Part shown: positions 13,869 through 19,828 of the stretch, piece by piece
How the letters are laid out: each line of letters begins with the position of its first letter
Position numbering within the stretch: position 1 is the first letter of the stretch
NCBI GenBank assembly: GCA_964547525.1
Contig: CAZJOD010000060.1
Coordinates: 1 to 19,828 of the forward strand
Length of the DNA stretch: 19,828 nucleotides
DNA from: CAZJOD01 sp964547525
GTDB taxonomy: Bacteria; Bacillota; Clostridia; JAAYHZ01
Reading direction: 5' to 3'
Notes under the pieces: generated by a model
Database searches by the model: none
What the model saw: only the letters and a program-made list of their open reading frames with translations
Told to the model about the DNA's origin: nothing
Made by a program: the position numbers and the translations under genes

Positions 13869-14717
13869 ATGAATGATATTAAAGTATTAAGGGAAAATTC
13901 AGATTTTAAATTTACATTTCATGATACTGTTTTAGAAGACAAACCTGATTTAGAGCATACACATGATGAATTTGAAATTGCATTTTTTATTAAAGCGGAT
14001 TTGCAAATCTTTGTAAAAGATCAGCAATATCATATAAAAGACGGTGATCTTTTATTAGTCGGTGAATACGAAATCCATAAAATTTTATATACGAAAAATA
14101 CTCGTTATACTCGATATGTGCTTATGTTTACAAGAAAATATATTGAGGATATATTGAAAGTGCTGGATATAGAAAATGTATTACAACATATCCAACAATT
14201 AAAACAAAAAAGATTTAAACCCTCTTTAAAGCAAACAGACGAAATAATGCACTATATAAAATGTATGGAGACTAATAAAGACCATCTTTTAGGAACATCT
14301 ACTGACAATGCAATATTGAAATTGAATCTTGCTATGCTTTTGTTATTTTTATGTGAATGTACGAATAAATCACACCAAACACAGCTTGTTGCCGGGACTG
14401 AGGAAATTATTCGACAGATTATACATTATCTTAATCTTCACTATAAGGAACCAATTTCGCTTGAGGGAATAGAGGGTGAGTTTCATTTGTCCCGATATCA
14501 TTTGTGTCGAATGTTTAAAAAATATACCGGTTTCTCAATAGGTGAATATGTTCGAAATAAGAAAATTATCGAAGCTCAAAAAATGTTAAAGCAAACAGAT
14601 CGTAGTATTACTGAGATCTGTTTTGATTGCGGTTTTCAAAGCTTACAGCATTTTTTCCGTGTGTTTAAAAAATTAACAAACACAACACCTTATCAATATA
14701 AAAAGGGATTAAAATAA
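13869..14717 (+). CDS. AraC family transcriptional regulator
   Basis: 282 residues. The N-terminal cupin-like ligand domain (about 15-75) has the typical HTHDEFEIAFF (30-40) and DGDLLLVGEYEIH (58-70) segments. The C-terminal AraC domain holds two helix-turn-helix units: ISLEGIEGEFHLSRYHLCRM (196-215), and SITEICFDCGFQSLQHFFRV (246-265) followed by the closing NTTPYQY (271-277). Such proteins usually bind a sugar or small metabolite and activate a neighbouring operon. The only divergent neighbour is the second URO-D gene 146 bp away, which is the natural candidate target. SD GGAG (13855-13858) is 10 nt upstream of the ATG. A hairpin overlaps the stop codon. Confidence 0.9.
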   Translation: MNDIKVLRENSDFKFTFHDTVLEDKPDLEHTHDEFEIAFFIKADLQIFVKDQQYHIKDGDLLLVGEYEIHKILYTKNTRYTRYVLMFTRKYIEDILKVLDIENVLQHIQQLKQKRFKPSLKQTDEIMHYIKCMETNKDHLLGTSTDNAILKLNLAMLLLFLCECTNKSHQTQLVAGTEEIIRQIIHYLNLHYKEPISLEGIEGEFHLSRYHLCRMFKKYTGFSIGEYVRNKKIIEAQKMLKQTDRSITEICFDCGFQSLQHFFRVFKKLTNTTPYQYKKGLK

Positions 14718-14733
14718 ACATTTTGTTTATTTT
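14711..14733 (+). terminator. AT-rich hairpin overlapping the AraC gene stop
   Basis: AAAATAAACA (14711-14720) and TGTTTATTTT (14724-14733) form a 10-bp stem with a TTT loop, and a T-rich stretch follows. It contains the TAA stop codon. All-but-two pairs are A-T, so it is a weak terminator at best. Confidence 0.45.
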
Positions 14734-15050
14734 TAAGTTTTTAGTCTTCTCATGAACAACAAGAGTTTAAATAACAATATAGAACGATTATACAAGATTA
14801 TAAGTGGACGAAGCAAACCATAACATAAAGTTTTAAGACACTTATTCATAATATAGCTTATGATTCACTACAATAACTATTTTTACAGTAAAAGCTCCAT
14901 TATTTTTTATTATGTGCTTTTGTCACATACTTAAAATTACAGCTTTGATACTATAAAAAATATTAATAATAATTGTTGTGCTTATGGAATTCAATAATAA
15001 CAGTACCGTAAGCCCTCAAATTAAAAAAATAAAAAATAAGGAAAGAGGCA
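14734..15050. other. Non-coding region between AraC and NapH-like genes
   Basis: No supported gene. It contains a 23-codon frame at 14752-14823 without SD, a small CATAA/TTATG hairpin near 14850, and a probable promoter for the downstream gene at 14945-14973. I see no riboswitch or tRNA. Confidence 0.4.
14945..14973 (+). promoter_or_regulatory. Probable promoter of the NapH-like gene
   Basis: TTGATA (14945-14950) and AATAAT (14968-14973) are 17 bp apart; the predicted leader is about 70 nt. Confidence 0.35.
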
Positions 15051-15647
15051 ATGAAAATTAATTTAAGAAATAATAGGTTTTTGTTCTTTGGAACGTTGTT
15101 ATTTTTCACATTAGGATTTGTTAACATACATTTTGCCGCTTTAGGATTTATATGTATGATATTACCTATGGTTCTTCTGGTACGTGATAAAAGAAAAACA
15201 TGGTGTCAGTCATATTGTCCGAGAGCCAATCTGTTTACAAAATGCGGGCGTATTACCTCAGGTTGCTCTTATAAAACACCAAAATTATTCATAAAAGGCC
15301 CGATGAATAGTATAATGCTTGCCTATTTTGGTATTAGCCTTTTTGTTATTATTATTTCAACCATAATGGTTGCAAAAGGTTCGGTTGAACCCATGAAGTA
15401 TTTGAGGTTTTTAATGATTATTCCTTTATACGGAGAAATGCCTCAACTATTTGTTTTTACCGGATTTCCCGTATGGTTTACACACATGGCATACAGATTT
15501 TATTCTATGATGATGACGACGACAATTTTAGGTTTAATTCTTGCAATTGTTTATAAGCCTAGAACATGGTGTATTATTTGTCCCATCGCTACTATATCTG
15601 AAATGTACTTAAAGGGTAGAAAAGTAAAAAATGAAAAGCCGGCATGA
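15051..15647 (+). CDS. NapH/Fer4_5-type membrane iron-sulfur protein
   Basis: 198 residues. Hydrophobic segments near 10-24, 27-44, 88-108 and 150-168 give about four membrane helices. Two cysteine motifs lie at membrane edges: C52-x3-C56-P-R-A-N and C174-x2-C177-P, with further Cys65 and Cys72. This pattern is that of the polyferredoxin-like membrane family (NapH, YccM, Fer4_5), which passes electrons across or along the membrane. The classical two C-x2-C-x2-C-x3-CP ferredoxin domains of full NapH are missing, so this is a short version. No partner reductase is adjacent except, convergently, a flavin disulfide reductase. The ATG follows an AAAGAGG SD. A strong terminator follows the gene. 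Confidence 0.75.
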   Translation: MKINLRNNRFLFFGTLLFFTLGFVNIHFAALGFICMILPMVLLVRDKRKTWCQSYCPRANLFTKCGRITSGCSYKTPKLFIKGPMNSIMLAYFGISLFVIIISTIMVAKGSVEPMKYLRFLMIIPLYGEMPQLFVFTGFPVWFTHMAYRFYSMMMTTTILGLILAIVYKPRTWCIICPIATISEMYLKGRKVKNEKPA

Positions 15648-15667
15648 ACTTATATATTAAAAAACAT

Positions 15668-15698
15668 AAAAAAGGTGCTTCAAGTGAGCACCTTTTTT
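15668..15698. terminator. Strong bidirectional terminator
   Basis: AAAAAAGGTGCT (15668-15679) and AGCACCTTTTTT (15687-15698) form a 12-bp stem with a 7-nt loop and a T6 run on each strand. It serves both the NapH-like gene (+) and the flavoprotein gene (-). Confidence 0.9.
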
Positions 15699-15790
15699 AA
15701 CAATTAATATTCGGGATATGTAATTTAAATCAAAAAATTTTTTAATGGTGTTTGAGAAATGTTTCTTTATCTATTATTGTACTTTTGAAT

Positions 15791-17296
15791 TTATGCTTCT
15801 TTTCTCCAATCTATATTGTCAATAACCCAAGCGGTCAGTTCATTCAAAGAGGGATGAATTATCATAGAATCGTCTATAGGCAAATATGAACCGCTTTGAG
15901 GACATAGTACAGATGATAATTTTGAAGAATGTTCATTTTTTTTTGATGTTTTTTCATTTATGCATTTACATTGATATTCCGTATTCATTAAATAGACAAA
16001 CGGTTGCAATAACATTGCAGAATAAGGGCCTACTATATGTACACCTATAATTTTTTTGTTTTCACCAACGATTATCTTTACAAAGCCGTCATCTTCGCTA
16101 CGTTTTGAATACCCCATAGCAATTCCTCCGGCAACATCTGAATAGTAGTTTTTACCTATCCATATTTTTAGACCGCGACTTTTTGCTTGACTCTCGGTTA
16201 GACCTACATGGGCAACCTGAGGCCATGTAAAGATCGCCCACGGAACCGATTCATATTTTACCACTTTTTTTTCATCGGTTTCAAAAAGATTTCGGATTAA
16301 AATTGTAGCTTCATAATTGGCCTTATGTCTAAATTGATATTTTCCGTTTATATCTCCAATAGCCCATATATTTTTTTGAGAGGTTTCCAAATATTCGTTT
16401 GTTGATATCCAACCACGGGCATCTGTTTCAACGCCTGCTTTTTCAAGCTTTAAAAGATCACTGTTAGGGATTATCCCGGAAGAAACAAAAATCTCTTCAG
16501 CTTGCACACTTGTTGTATTCCCGGTTGAGTTCTCTTCGATAAGAAGTAATTTATTACCATTAGCTTTTTCAACAAAATTAATTTTATAATTTGTAAATAG
16601 GTCTATGTTATTGTGGCGAAATTGCTTTTCAACAAATTGACTAATCTCTTCTTCTTCACCTGACAGTATATGAGGTCTTCTTTCAATCATAGTAACTTTT
16701 GTTCCGAAAGAAGAAAATATGTGTGCAAACTCGGCACCAATTGCACCACCACCAATAATTATAAGGCTTTTCCATGGATTTGCAGGGAATTTATCTCCGA
16801 AAAATGTTTCGGATGTTACATATCCTACATCATTTAATCCTTCAATATTTGGTACGAAAGATCTTGCACCTGCAGCTATAATGAACCGATCGGCTTCGAA
16901 CTCTTCAATCTCATTACCTGCTTCGGATGAAACCCTCATTGTTTTGGAGCTTGTAAATTCTCCTATACCCGTGTATACTGTCAAACCTTCCGATTGATTT
17001 AAACCTTCCTTTATTTTTGAACTATAAGAAATCTGACGCCACATTCTATTTGCTACCGTATCCCAATTAATAGCCGGAGGAGAAAAATCCAATCCTATAC
17101 GACTTGATTTCTGTGTTTCTCTTATCAAATCTGCAGGATATACCAACATTTTTGACGGGATACAACCCCTTGTAAGACATGTTCCTCCGAATTTTGCTTT
17201 CTCGATTATGGCACATTTCATTTTTTTATTAAGTGCCGCATCTATAACCATCAGTCCGGACCCGCCTCCAATGACTGCTATGTCAAACTTTTTCAT
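15791..17296 (-). CDS. Dihydrolipoamide dehydrogenase-like pyridine nucleotide-disulfide oxidoreductase
   Basis: 501 residues. FAD site IGGGSG (9-14), redox disulfide GGTCLTRGCIPSKM (Cys40 and Cys45), NAD(P) site IIIGGGAIGAEFA, a second FAD motif IWAIGDINGK, and the C-terminal catalytic pair H481-P-S-L-N-E486. The enzyme should move electrons between NAD(P)H and a disulfide, classically lipoamide. No 2-oxoacid dehydrogenase, glycine-cleavage or lipoylation gene is near, so the true substrate is open; mercuric reductase-like and low-potential thiol reductases share this layout. The interface domain carries an unusual Cys-bearing insert (about 440-468, with C443, C445 and C465) before the catalytic His. 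The start is the ATG at 17296, set by AGGAGG; the longer frame adds 11 residues without SD. Confidence 0.85.
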   Translation of the reverse strand: MKKFDIAVIGGGSGLMVIDAALNKKMKCAIIEKAKFGGTCLTRGCIPSKMLVYPADLIRETQKSSRIGLDFSPPAINWDTVANRMWRQISYSSKIKEGLNQSEGLTVYTGIGEFTSSKTMRVSSEAGNEIEEFEADRFIIAAGARSFVPNIEGLNDVGYVTSETFFGDKFPANPWKSLIIIGGGAIGAEFAHIFSSFGTKVTMIERRPHILSGEEEEISQFVEKQFRHNNIDLFTNYKINFVEKANGNKLLLIEENSTGNTTSVQAEEIFVSSGIIPNSDLLKLEKAGVETDARGWISTNEYLETSQKNIWAIGDINGKYQFRHKANYEATILIRNLFETDEKKVVKYESVPWAIFTWPQVAHVGLTESQAKSRGLKIWIGKNYYSDVAGGIAMGYSKRSEDDGFVKIIVGENKKIIGVHIVGPYSAMLLQPFVYLMNTEYQCKCINEKTSKKNEHSSKLSSVLCPQSGSYLPIDDSMIIHPSLNELTAWVIDNIDWRKEA

Positions 17297-17301
17297 ATAA
17301 C

Positions 17302-17307
17302 CCTCCT
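17302..17307 (-). promoter_or_regulatory. SD that sets the flavoprotein start
   Basis: AGGAGG on the minus strand is 5 nt before the ATG at 17296. It lies inside the longer reading frame, showing that the upstream ATG at 17329 is not used. Confidence 0.8.
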
Positions 17308-17517
17308 GTTTTTTAATAAGATAAACCATTAAGAACCGTATGTATAAAGTTTATTTTTAAATAAAACTTATTACTTATAGTTTAAATTATACCTAACTAT
17401 GCTATTAATTTCTACATATGTCTTCTAATTTCATCTTTAATTATGATTACAATATAAAAACTCATAACTAAAACGCATGTTTGATGTTATATCGTAAAAA
17501 TCTAGTTAGCATTTAGG
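17308..17517. other. Divergent intergenic region of flavoprotein and DUF4886 genes
   Basis: No gene is supported here. On the minus strand a TATAAT box lies near 17385-17390 without a good -35. Between it and the gene is a 10-bp hairpin with one bulge, AAGTTTATTT (17347-17356) with AAATAAAACTT (17359-17369), in the leader of the flavoprotein gene. A 12-mer AAACTCATAACT at 17458-17469 recurs at 18409-18420. Confidence 0.4.
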
Positions 17518-17546
17518 TTGAATAAGTAAAATTGGTAAGATATAAT
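17518..17546 (+). promoter_or_regulatory. Promoter of the DUF4886 gene
   Basis: TTGAAT (17518-17523) and TATAAT (17541-17546) are exactly 17 bp apart; the predicted start is near 17553 with a leader of about 60 nt. Confidence 0.6.
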
Positions 17547-17597
17547 TATATTGATTAGTGACATGATAATCTGTGAGTAAAATAATTGAATATATAT

Positions 17598-17601
17598 GGA
17601 G
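17598..17601 (+). promoter_or_regulatory. SD that sets the DUF4886 start
   Basis: GGAG is 10 nt before the ATG at 17612. The longer frame starts at a GTG (17573) with no SD. Confidence 0.65.
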
Positions 17602-17611
17602 TTACAATAAA

Positions 17612-18358
17612 ATGAATAATAAGAATATAACTGAAATCAAACTTTTGTCTATTGGGAATAGTTTTTCTGTAAATGCTCATACATACATACGTCAAATCGC
17701 ATCTTCGGACGGAATTAATATAATTCTTGGCAATTTATACATAGGTGGATGTACATTGGAAAGACATTGGAATAATGCGGTTAACGATGCACGAGATTAC
17801 GCGTATTATAAGACAAATGAGCCTGTAAAAATTTCAACAATAAAAGAAGCGTTACTAGAAGAAAAATGGGATTATATCACATTTCAACAAGCAAGCGGGA
17901 AAAGTGGGGTAATACAGAGCTACCACCCGTTTTTAAGTAATATATCTGATTATGTTAAGCAATATGTCCCGAATGCCGAACAAATAATACATCAGACATG
18001 GGCATATCAAACCGGATGTGATTGGGAAGGATTTATTAATTACGATTATGATCAACAGCAAATGTTTATAAAACTTAAAAACGCTTATAAAGAAGCTGCT
18101 AAACACTTGGGAATAAGAGTGATCATACCCTGTGGAGAAGCTTTCCAGAATGCTAGAGCTATTATAGGTGATATTCTGTGTTGTGAGGATAAAGCACATG
18201 CGGGAAGTAACGGTTGTTATCTTGCAAGCTCCGTTTGGTATGAAACATTGACATATAACAATATCATAGATAATAAATATACACCTGAAGAAGTAAAATC
18301 CGAACATTTGACTATTCTTAAACAATGTGCTCATGAGGCGGTAATAAATTATCGGTAA
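17612..18358 (+). CDS. DUF4886 domain protein, SGNH-hydrolase fold
   Basis: 248 residues. Block I LLSIGNSFS puts the nucleophile at Ser17; a glycine pair, YIGGC (43-47), fits block II; FQQAS (91-95) is the usual third block; and D193-K-A-H196 followed by AGSNGCYLASSVWYETL supplies the Asp and His of the triad. DUF4886 proteins are common in gut anaerobes and are thought to be carbohydrate esterases or deacetylases, though no reaction is established that I know of. No signal peptide is visible, so it is probably cytoplasmic. The ATG at 17612 is preferred over the upstream GTG. It is transcribed alone, with its own promoter and a terminator after it. Confidence 0.82.
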   Translation: MNNKNITEIKLLSIGNSFSVNAHTYIRQIASSDGINIILGNLYIGGCTLERHWNNAVNDARDYAYYKTNEPVKISTIKEALLEEKWDYITFQQASGKSGVIQSYHPFLSNISDYVKQYVPNAEQIIHQTWAYQTGCDWEGFINYDYDQQQMFIKLKNAYKEAAKHLGIRVIIPCGEAFQNARAIIGDILCCEDKAHAGSNGCYLASSVWYETLTYNNIIDNKYTPEEVKSEHLTILKQCAHEAVINYR

Positions 18359-18408
18359 ATTCGGTATAAACTTTATTAATACATTATTTAAAAATGATTA
18401 AAAGACAT

Positions 18409-18450
18409 AAACTCATAACTTAAAGAATAAGCGTTAGGTATGAGTTTTTT
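18409..18450 (+). terminator. Rho-independent terminator after the DUF4886 gene
   Basis: AAACTCATA (18409-18417) pairs with TATGAGTTT (18439-18447), with an inner CTTA/TAAG pair, and runs into a T7 tract (18444-18450). Confidence 0.75.
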
Positions 18451-18561
18451 TAAAGTATAAACTTCAAGGTTACATATGAACTATGTTTAACTGCTTTTAA
18501 ATAAAATTTTTTTATTGCTTTATTTATCGTTATATATAACATAAAGAAATTAAGATACTAC
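18451..18561. other. Intergenic stretch with no feature seen
   Basis: Very AT-rich spacer between the DUF4886 terminator and the DUF6530 promoter. I see no gene, hairpin or repeat of note in it. Confidence 0.4.
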
Positions 18562-18590
18562 TTGACAATGTACTTAGATGGATTTATACT
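18562..18590 (+). promoter_or_regulatory. Near-consensus promoter of the DUF6530 gene
   Basis: TTGACA (18562-18567) and TATACT (18585-18590) are 17 bp apart, the best promoter in the window. The expected start at about 18597 coincides with the first base of the AGTAATTT repeats. Confidence 0.65.
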
Positions 18591-18596
18591 ATAATT

Positions 18597-18628
18597 AGTA
18601 ATTTAGTAATTTAGTAATTTAGTAATTT
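18597..18628 (+). repeat. Four tandem copies of AGTAATTT
   Basis: Perfect 8-bp units at 18597, 18605, 18613 and 18621. They lie immediately downstream of the -10 box, in the first 32 nt of the predicted transcript and about 50 nt upstream of the start codon. Confidence 0.85.
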
Positions 18629-18678
18629 TATAAATTAAATAAATAGTAAATAACTAAGAAAGATATTAGAGGTGAATT

Positions 18679-19155
18679 ATGAATATACCGACTACACTAA
18701 AACATAAACCGGTTATTGTATCTGAAAATTATGATAAAATTGACGGTCGAATTAAAAGCTCCGATGCGAAAGGGTTATCATTAGGTTTAGCCCAGTGGAA
18801 CGATAGGGGAAAAGTTGATATATCGGCGAAAATATGGAGATATACAGGTGAGAAGTGGTCCAGGCAATCGGAGGAAATGCCTTTGCATAGAGTAATTGAT
18901 CTTGCAATTCTTATATGTAGAAGTAAACAGTACTTTAACGAATCATACAAATTGCCAAAACTTTATGATGAAAATGCAAGCGAGATAGACAGAATAGCTC
19001 TACAAGGGGATGCTATGAATATTGCGGTTTGTACCGATAATCCAAAAATTAAAGAAGATATAGAACTTTTCAGAGATGCTCTTGTAGCCGATGACGAAAT
19101 GTTATCGGAACGTTTATTCAGACTTTCTTCTATCTTACGTGAAATGGGGTATTAA
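18679..19155 (+). CDS. DUF6530 family protein
   Basis: 158 residues, soluble, with no signal peptide or membrane segment. I recognise the conserved block pattern of DUF6530: IPTTLKHKPVIV near the start, then AKGLSLGLAQWNDRGKVDIS (36-55), KIWRYTGEKWSRQSEEMPLH with the invariant-looking W and R residues, ALQGDAMNIAVCTDNP (113-128), and LSSILREMGY at the end. No biochemical function is known to me. The ATG follows AGAGGTG (18668-18674) by 4 nt. The next gene starts one base after this stop (TAAGATG), so the two are surely co-translated. Transcription comes from the strong promoter at 18562-18590 with the tandem repeat in its leader. Confidence 0.75.
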   Translation: MNIPTTLKHKPVIVSENYDKIDGRIKSSDAKGLSLGLAQWNDRGKVDISAKIWRYTGEKWSRQSEEMPLHRVIDLAILICRSKQYFNESYKLPKLYDENASEIDRIALQGDAMNIAVCTDNPKIKEDIELFRDALVADDEMLSERLFRLSSILREMGY

Positions 19156-19156
19156 G

Positions 19157-19384
19157 ATGAAAACTGAAATAAAAAAGAAGCTTCTAAATGACTTTAAGCA
19201 AAGAAAAATTATTGGAGGAATATGTGCAATAAAGAACAATGTCAACGGTAAGATTTTACTTGAAAATTCATATAATATTGAAAGTAATCGAAACCGTTTT
19301 GAATTTTCAAAAAAAATAGGTTCTGCGGTTTCTTTGAAAATTATTAAAAACATTTATTTACCTTTTTTTATTAATTTTCTATAG
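19157..19384 (+). pseudogene. Truncated GIY-YIG nuclease-like gene
   Basis: The ATG at 19157 lies one base after the DUF6530 stop. The first 63 or so residues (RKIIGGICAIKNNVNGKIL, then NIESNRNRFEFSKKIGS) look like the N-terminal half of a small GIY-YIG nuclease family protein of roughly 120 residues found in Clostridia, with the second GIY tyrosine replaced by Cys. The family's lysine/tryptophan-rich C-terminal half is absent; instead the frame ends in KNIYLPFFINFL, read from the complement of the convergent J-domain gene. This looks like a deletion that joined the two genes and it probably leaves no working nuclease, although the Cys for Tyr change suggests the fold may never have been catalytic. 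An upstream ATG at 19091 lies inside DUF6530 and is not a likely start. The family call rests on memory of the consensus. Confidence 0.55.
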
Positions 19385-19815
19385 CTGTCCATTAAATCTA
19401 TGAACTTGCTTGCATCACCTCCGGTATCAGGATGGTATTTTAGAGCAAGTTCTCTGAACTTACTTTTTATTGTCGATTCATCCGCATCATATGGTAACCC
19501 TAGATTTGCTAATAAATCGGGACTATAACAGGTATGCATCAATCCGTTTTCTTTATATAATCTATAATAAACATGAAAAAAGAACTCATCGGTAACATTT
19601 TTATATTCGTCCTTACTCATAGCACATAAATCGTTTATGGAAAATTTCGCTTTGCCGGTCGTAATATCACGAAGGTCGAAAAAAGTATCCCAAACAAGTG
19701 AAATATGGGATTTTGGAGATATATCTGCATCACCAAACCGTATTTTTAATTCCAGCTTCTTTAACTGTCGGATTTTTCTTTTTATTTCATCTTGGCGGGT
19801 TGAATATTCCGGCAT
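19354..19815 (-). CDS. J-domain (DnaJ-like) protein
   Basis: 153 residues. The C-terminal 55 residues form a J domain: LLANLGLPYDADESTIKSKF (101-120), then RELALKYHPDTGGD with the Hsp70-contacting HPD at 128-130, and DLMDSYRKL. The N-terminal 100 residues are charged and partly coiled, with no glycine/phenylalanine region or zinc finger, so this is a class C J protein and not DnaJ itself. It would present a client or site to DnaK through its N-terminal part, whose partner is unknown. The start is the ATG at 19815, 5 nt after GGAGG; the upstream ATG overlaps that SD. Its last 31 bp overlap the truncated GIY-YIG-like frame convergently. Confidence 0.85.
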   Translation of the reverse strand: MPEYSTRQDEIKRKIRQLKKLELKIRFGDADISPKSHISLVWDTFFDLRDITTGKAKFSINDLCAMSKDEYKNVTDEFFFHVYYRLYKENGLMHTCYSPDLLANLGLPYDADESTIKSKFRELALKYHPDTGGDASKFIDLMDSYRKLIKKGK

Positions 19816-19820
19816 AAAAA

Positions 19821-19825
19821 CCTCC
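19821..19825 (-). promoter_or_regulatory. SD that sets the J-domain protein start
   Basis: GGAGG on the minus strand is 5 nt from the ATG at 19815 and lies within the codons of the longer frame beginning at 19827. Confidence 0.75.
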
Positions 19826-19828
19826 ATA

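Noticed and set aside
14752..14823. 23-codon frame MNNKSLNNNIERLYKIISGR plus three residues
   Set aside because: No Shine-Dalgarno and no recognisable family; short frames of this size are expected by chance in AT-rich DNA.
17933..18334. 133-residue minus-strand frame across the DUF4886 gene
   Set aside because: The plus-strand frame has an SGNH triad, promoter and SD; the antisense frame has none.

Overview
The window is AT-rich DNA from a low-GC Gram-positive anaerobe, most likely a gut-type Clostridia (Bacillota). This rests on strong GGAGG-type ribosome binding sites, sigma-A-like promoters (several with a TGn extended -10), and gene content: two uroporphyrinogen-decarboxylase-fold (URO-D/MtaA-like) proteins, a YibE/F transporter, an SGNH/DUF4886 hydrolase, a NapH-like iron-sulfur membrane protein and DUF6530. 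No rRNA, tRNA, phage, IS or CRISPR array was found. The species cannot be named from this sequence.

Layout, left to right. The 3' end of an unidentified gene (1-162) is followed by a GNAT acetyltransferase (338-889, +). A bidirectional hairpin separates the latter from a convergent BNR/sialidase-like protein (1017-2285, -). A YibE/F membrane protein follows (2454-3626, -), then a 398-bp intergenic region with inverted repeats and a repeated hairpin motif, then a histidine phosphatase (4025-4648, +). Next is a minus-strand operon of a nucleotidyltransferase (7668-8576) and a UvrA paralogue (4786-7656). The plus strand then carries a nitroreductase (8874-9404) and a URO-D family protein with an HxC...C metal site (9501-10598). 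On the minus strand lie a VOC/glyoxalase-like protein (10748-11113) and, upstream of it, a GMP synthase whose glutaminase domain is degenerate (11146-12453). A second, different URO-D family protein (12595-13722, -) is divergent from an AraC-type regulator (13869-14717, +). A NapH-like protein (15051-15647, +) is convergent with a dihydrolipoamide-dehydrogenase-like flavoprotein (15791-17296, -) across a strong bidirectional terminator. The right end holds a DUF4886 hydrolase (17612-18358, +), a DUF6530 gene (18679-19155, +) coupled to a truncated GIY-YIG-like gene (19157-19384, +), and a convergent J-domain protein (19354-19815, -).

Most genes look like single-gene or two-gene units that switch strand often, so this is a patchwork and not one pathway. 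The groups with real linkage are the nucleotidyltransferase-UvrA pair, the GMP synthase-VOC pair, the AraC/URO-D divergent pair and the DUF6530/GIY-YIG pair. The points most worth following are: a GMP synthase homologue lacking the catalytic Cys and roughly half of its glutaminase domain; the nucleotidyltransferase-UvrA operon with an attenuator-like leader; an 8-bp x 4 tandem repeat exactly at a predicted transcription start; and a GIY-YIG-like gene cut off inside the end of a convergent gene.

Six start codons were moved inward from the longest open frame because the upstream start lies on, or just before, the Shine-Dalgarno sequence.
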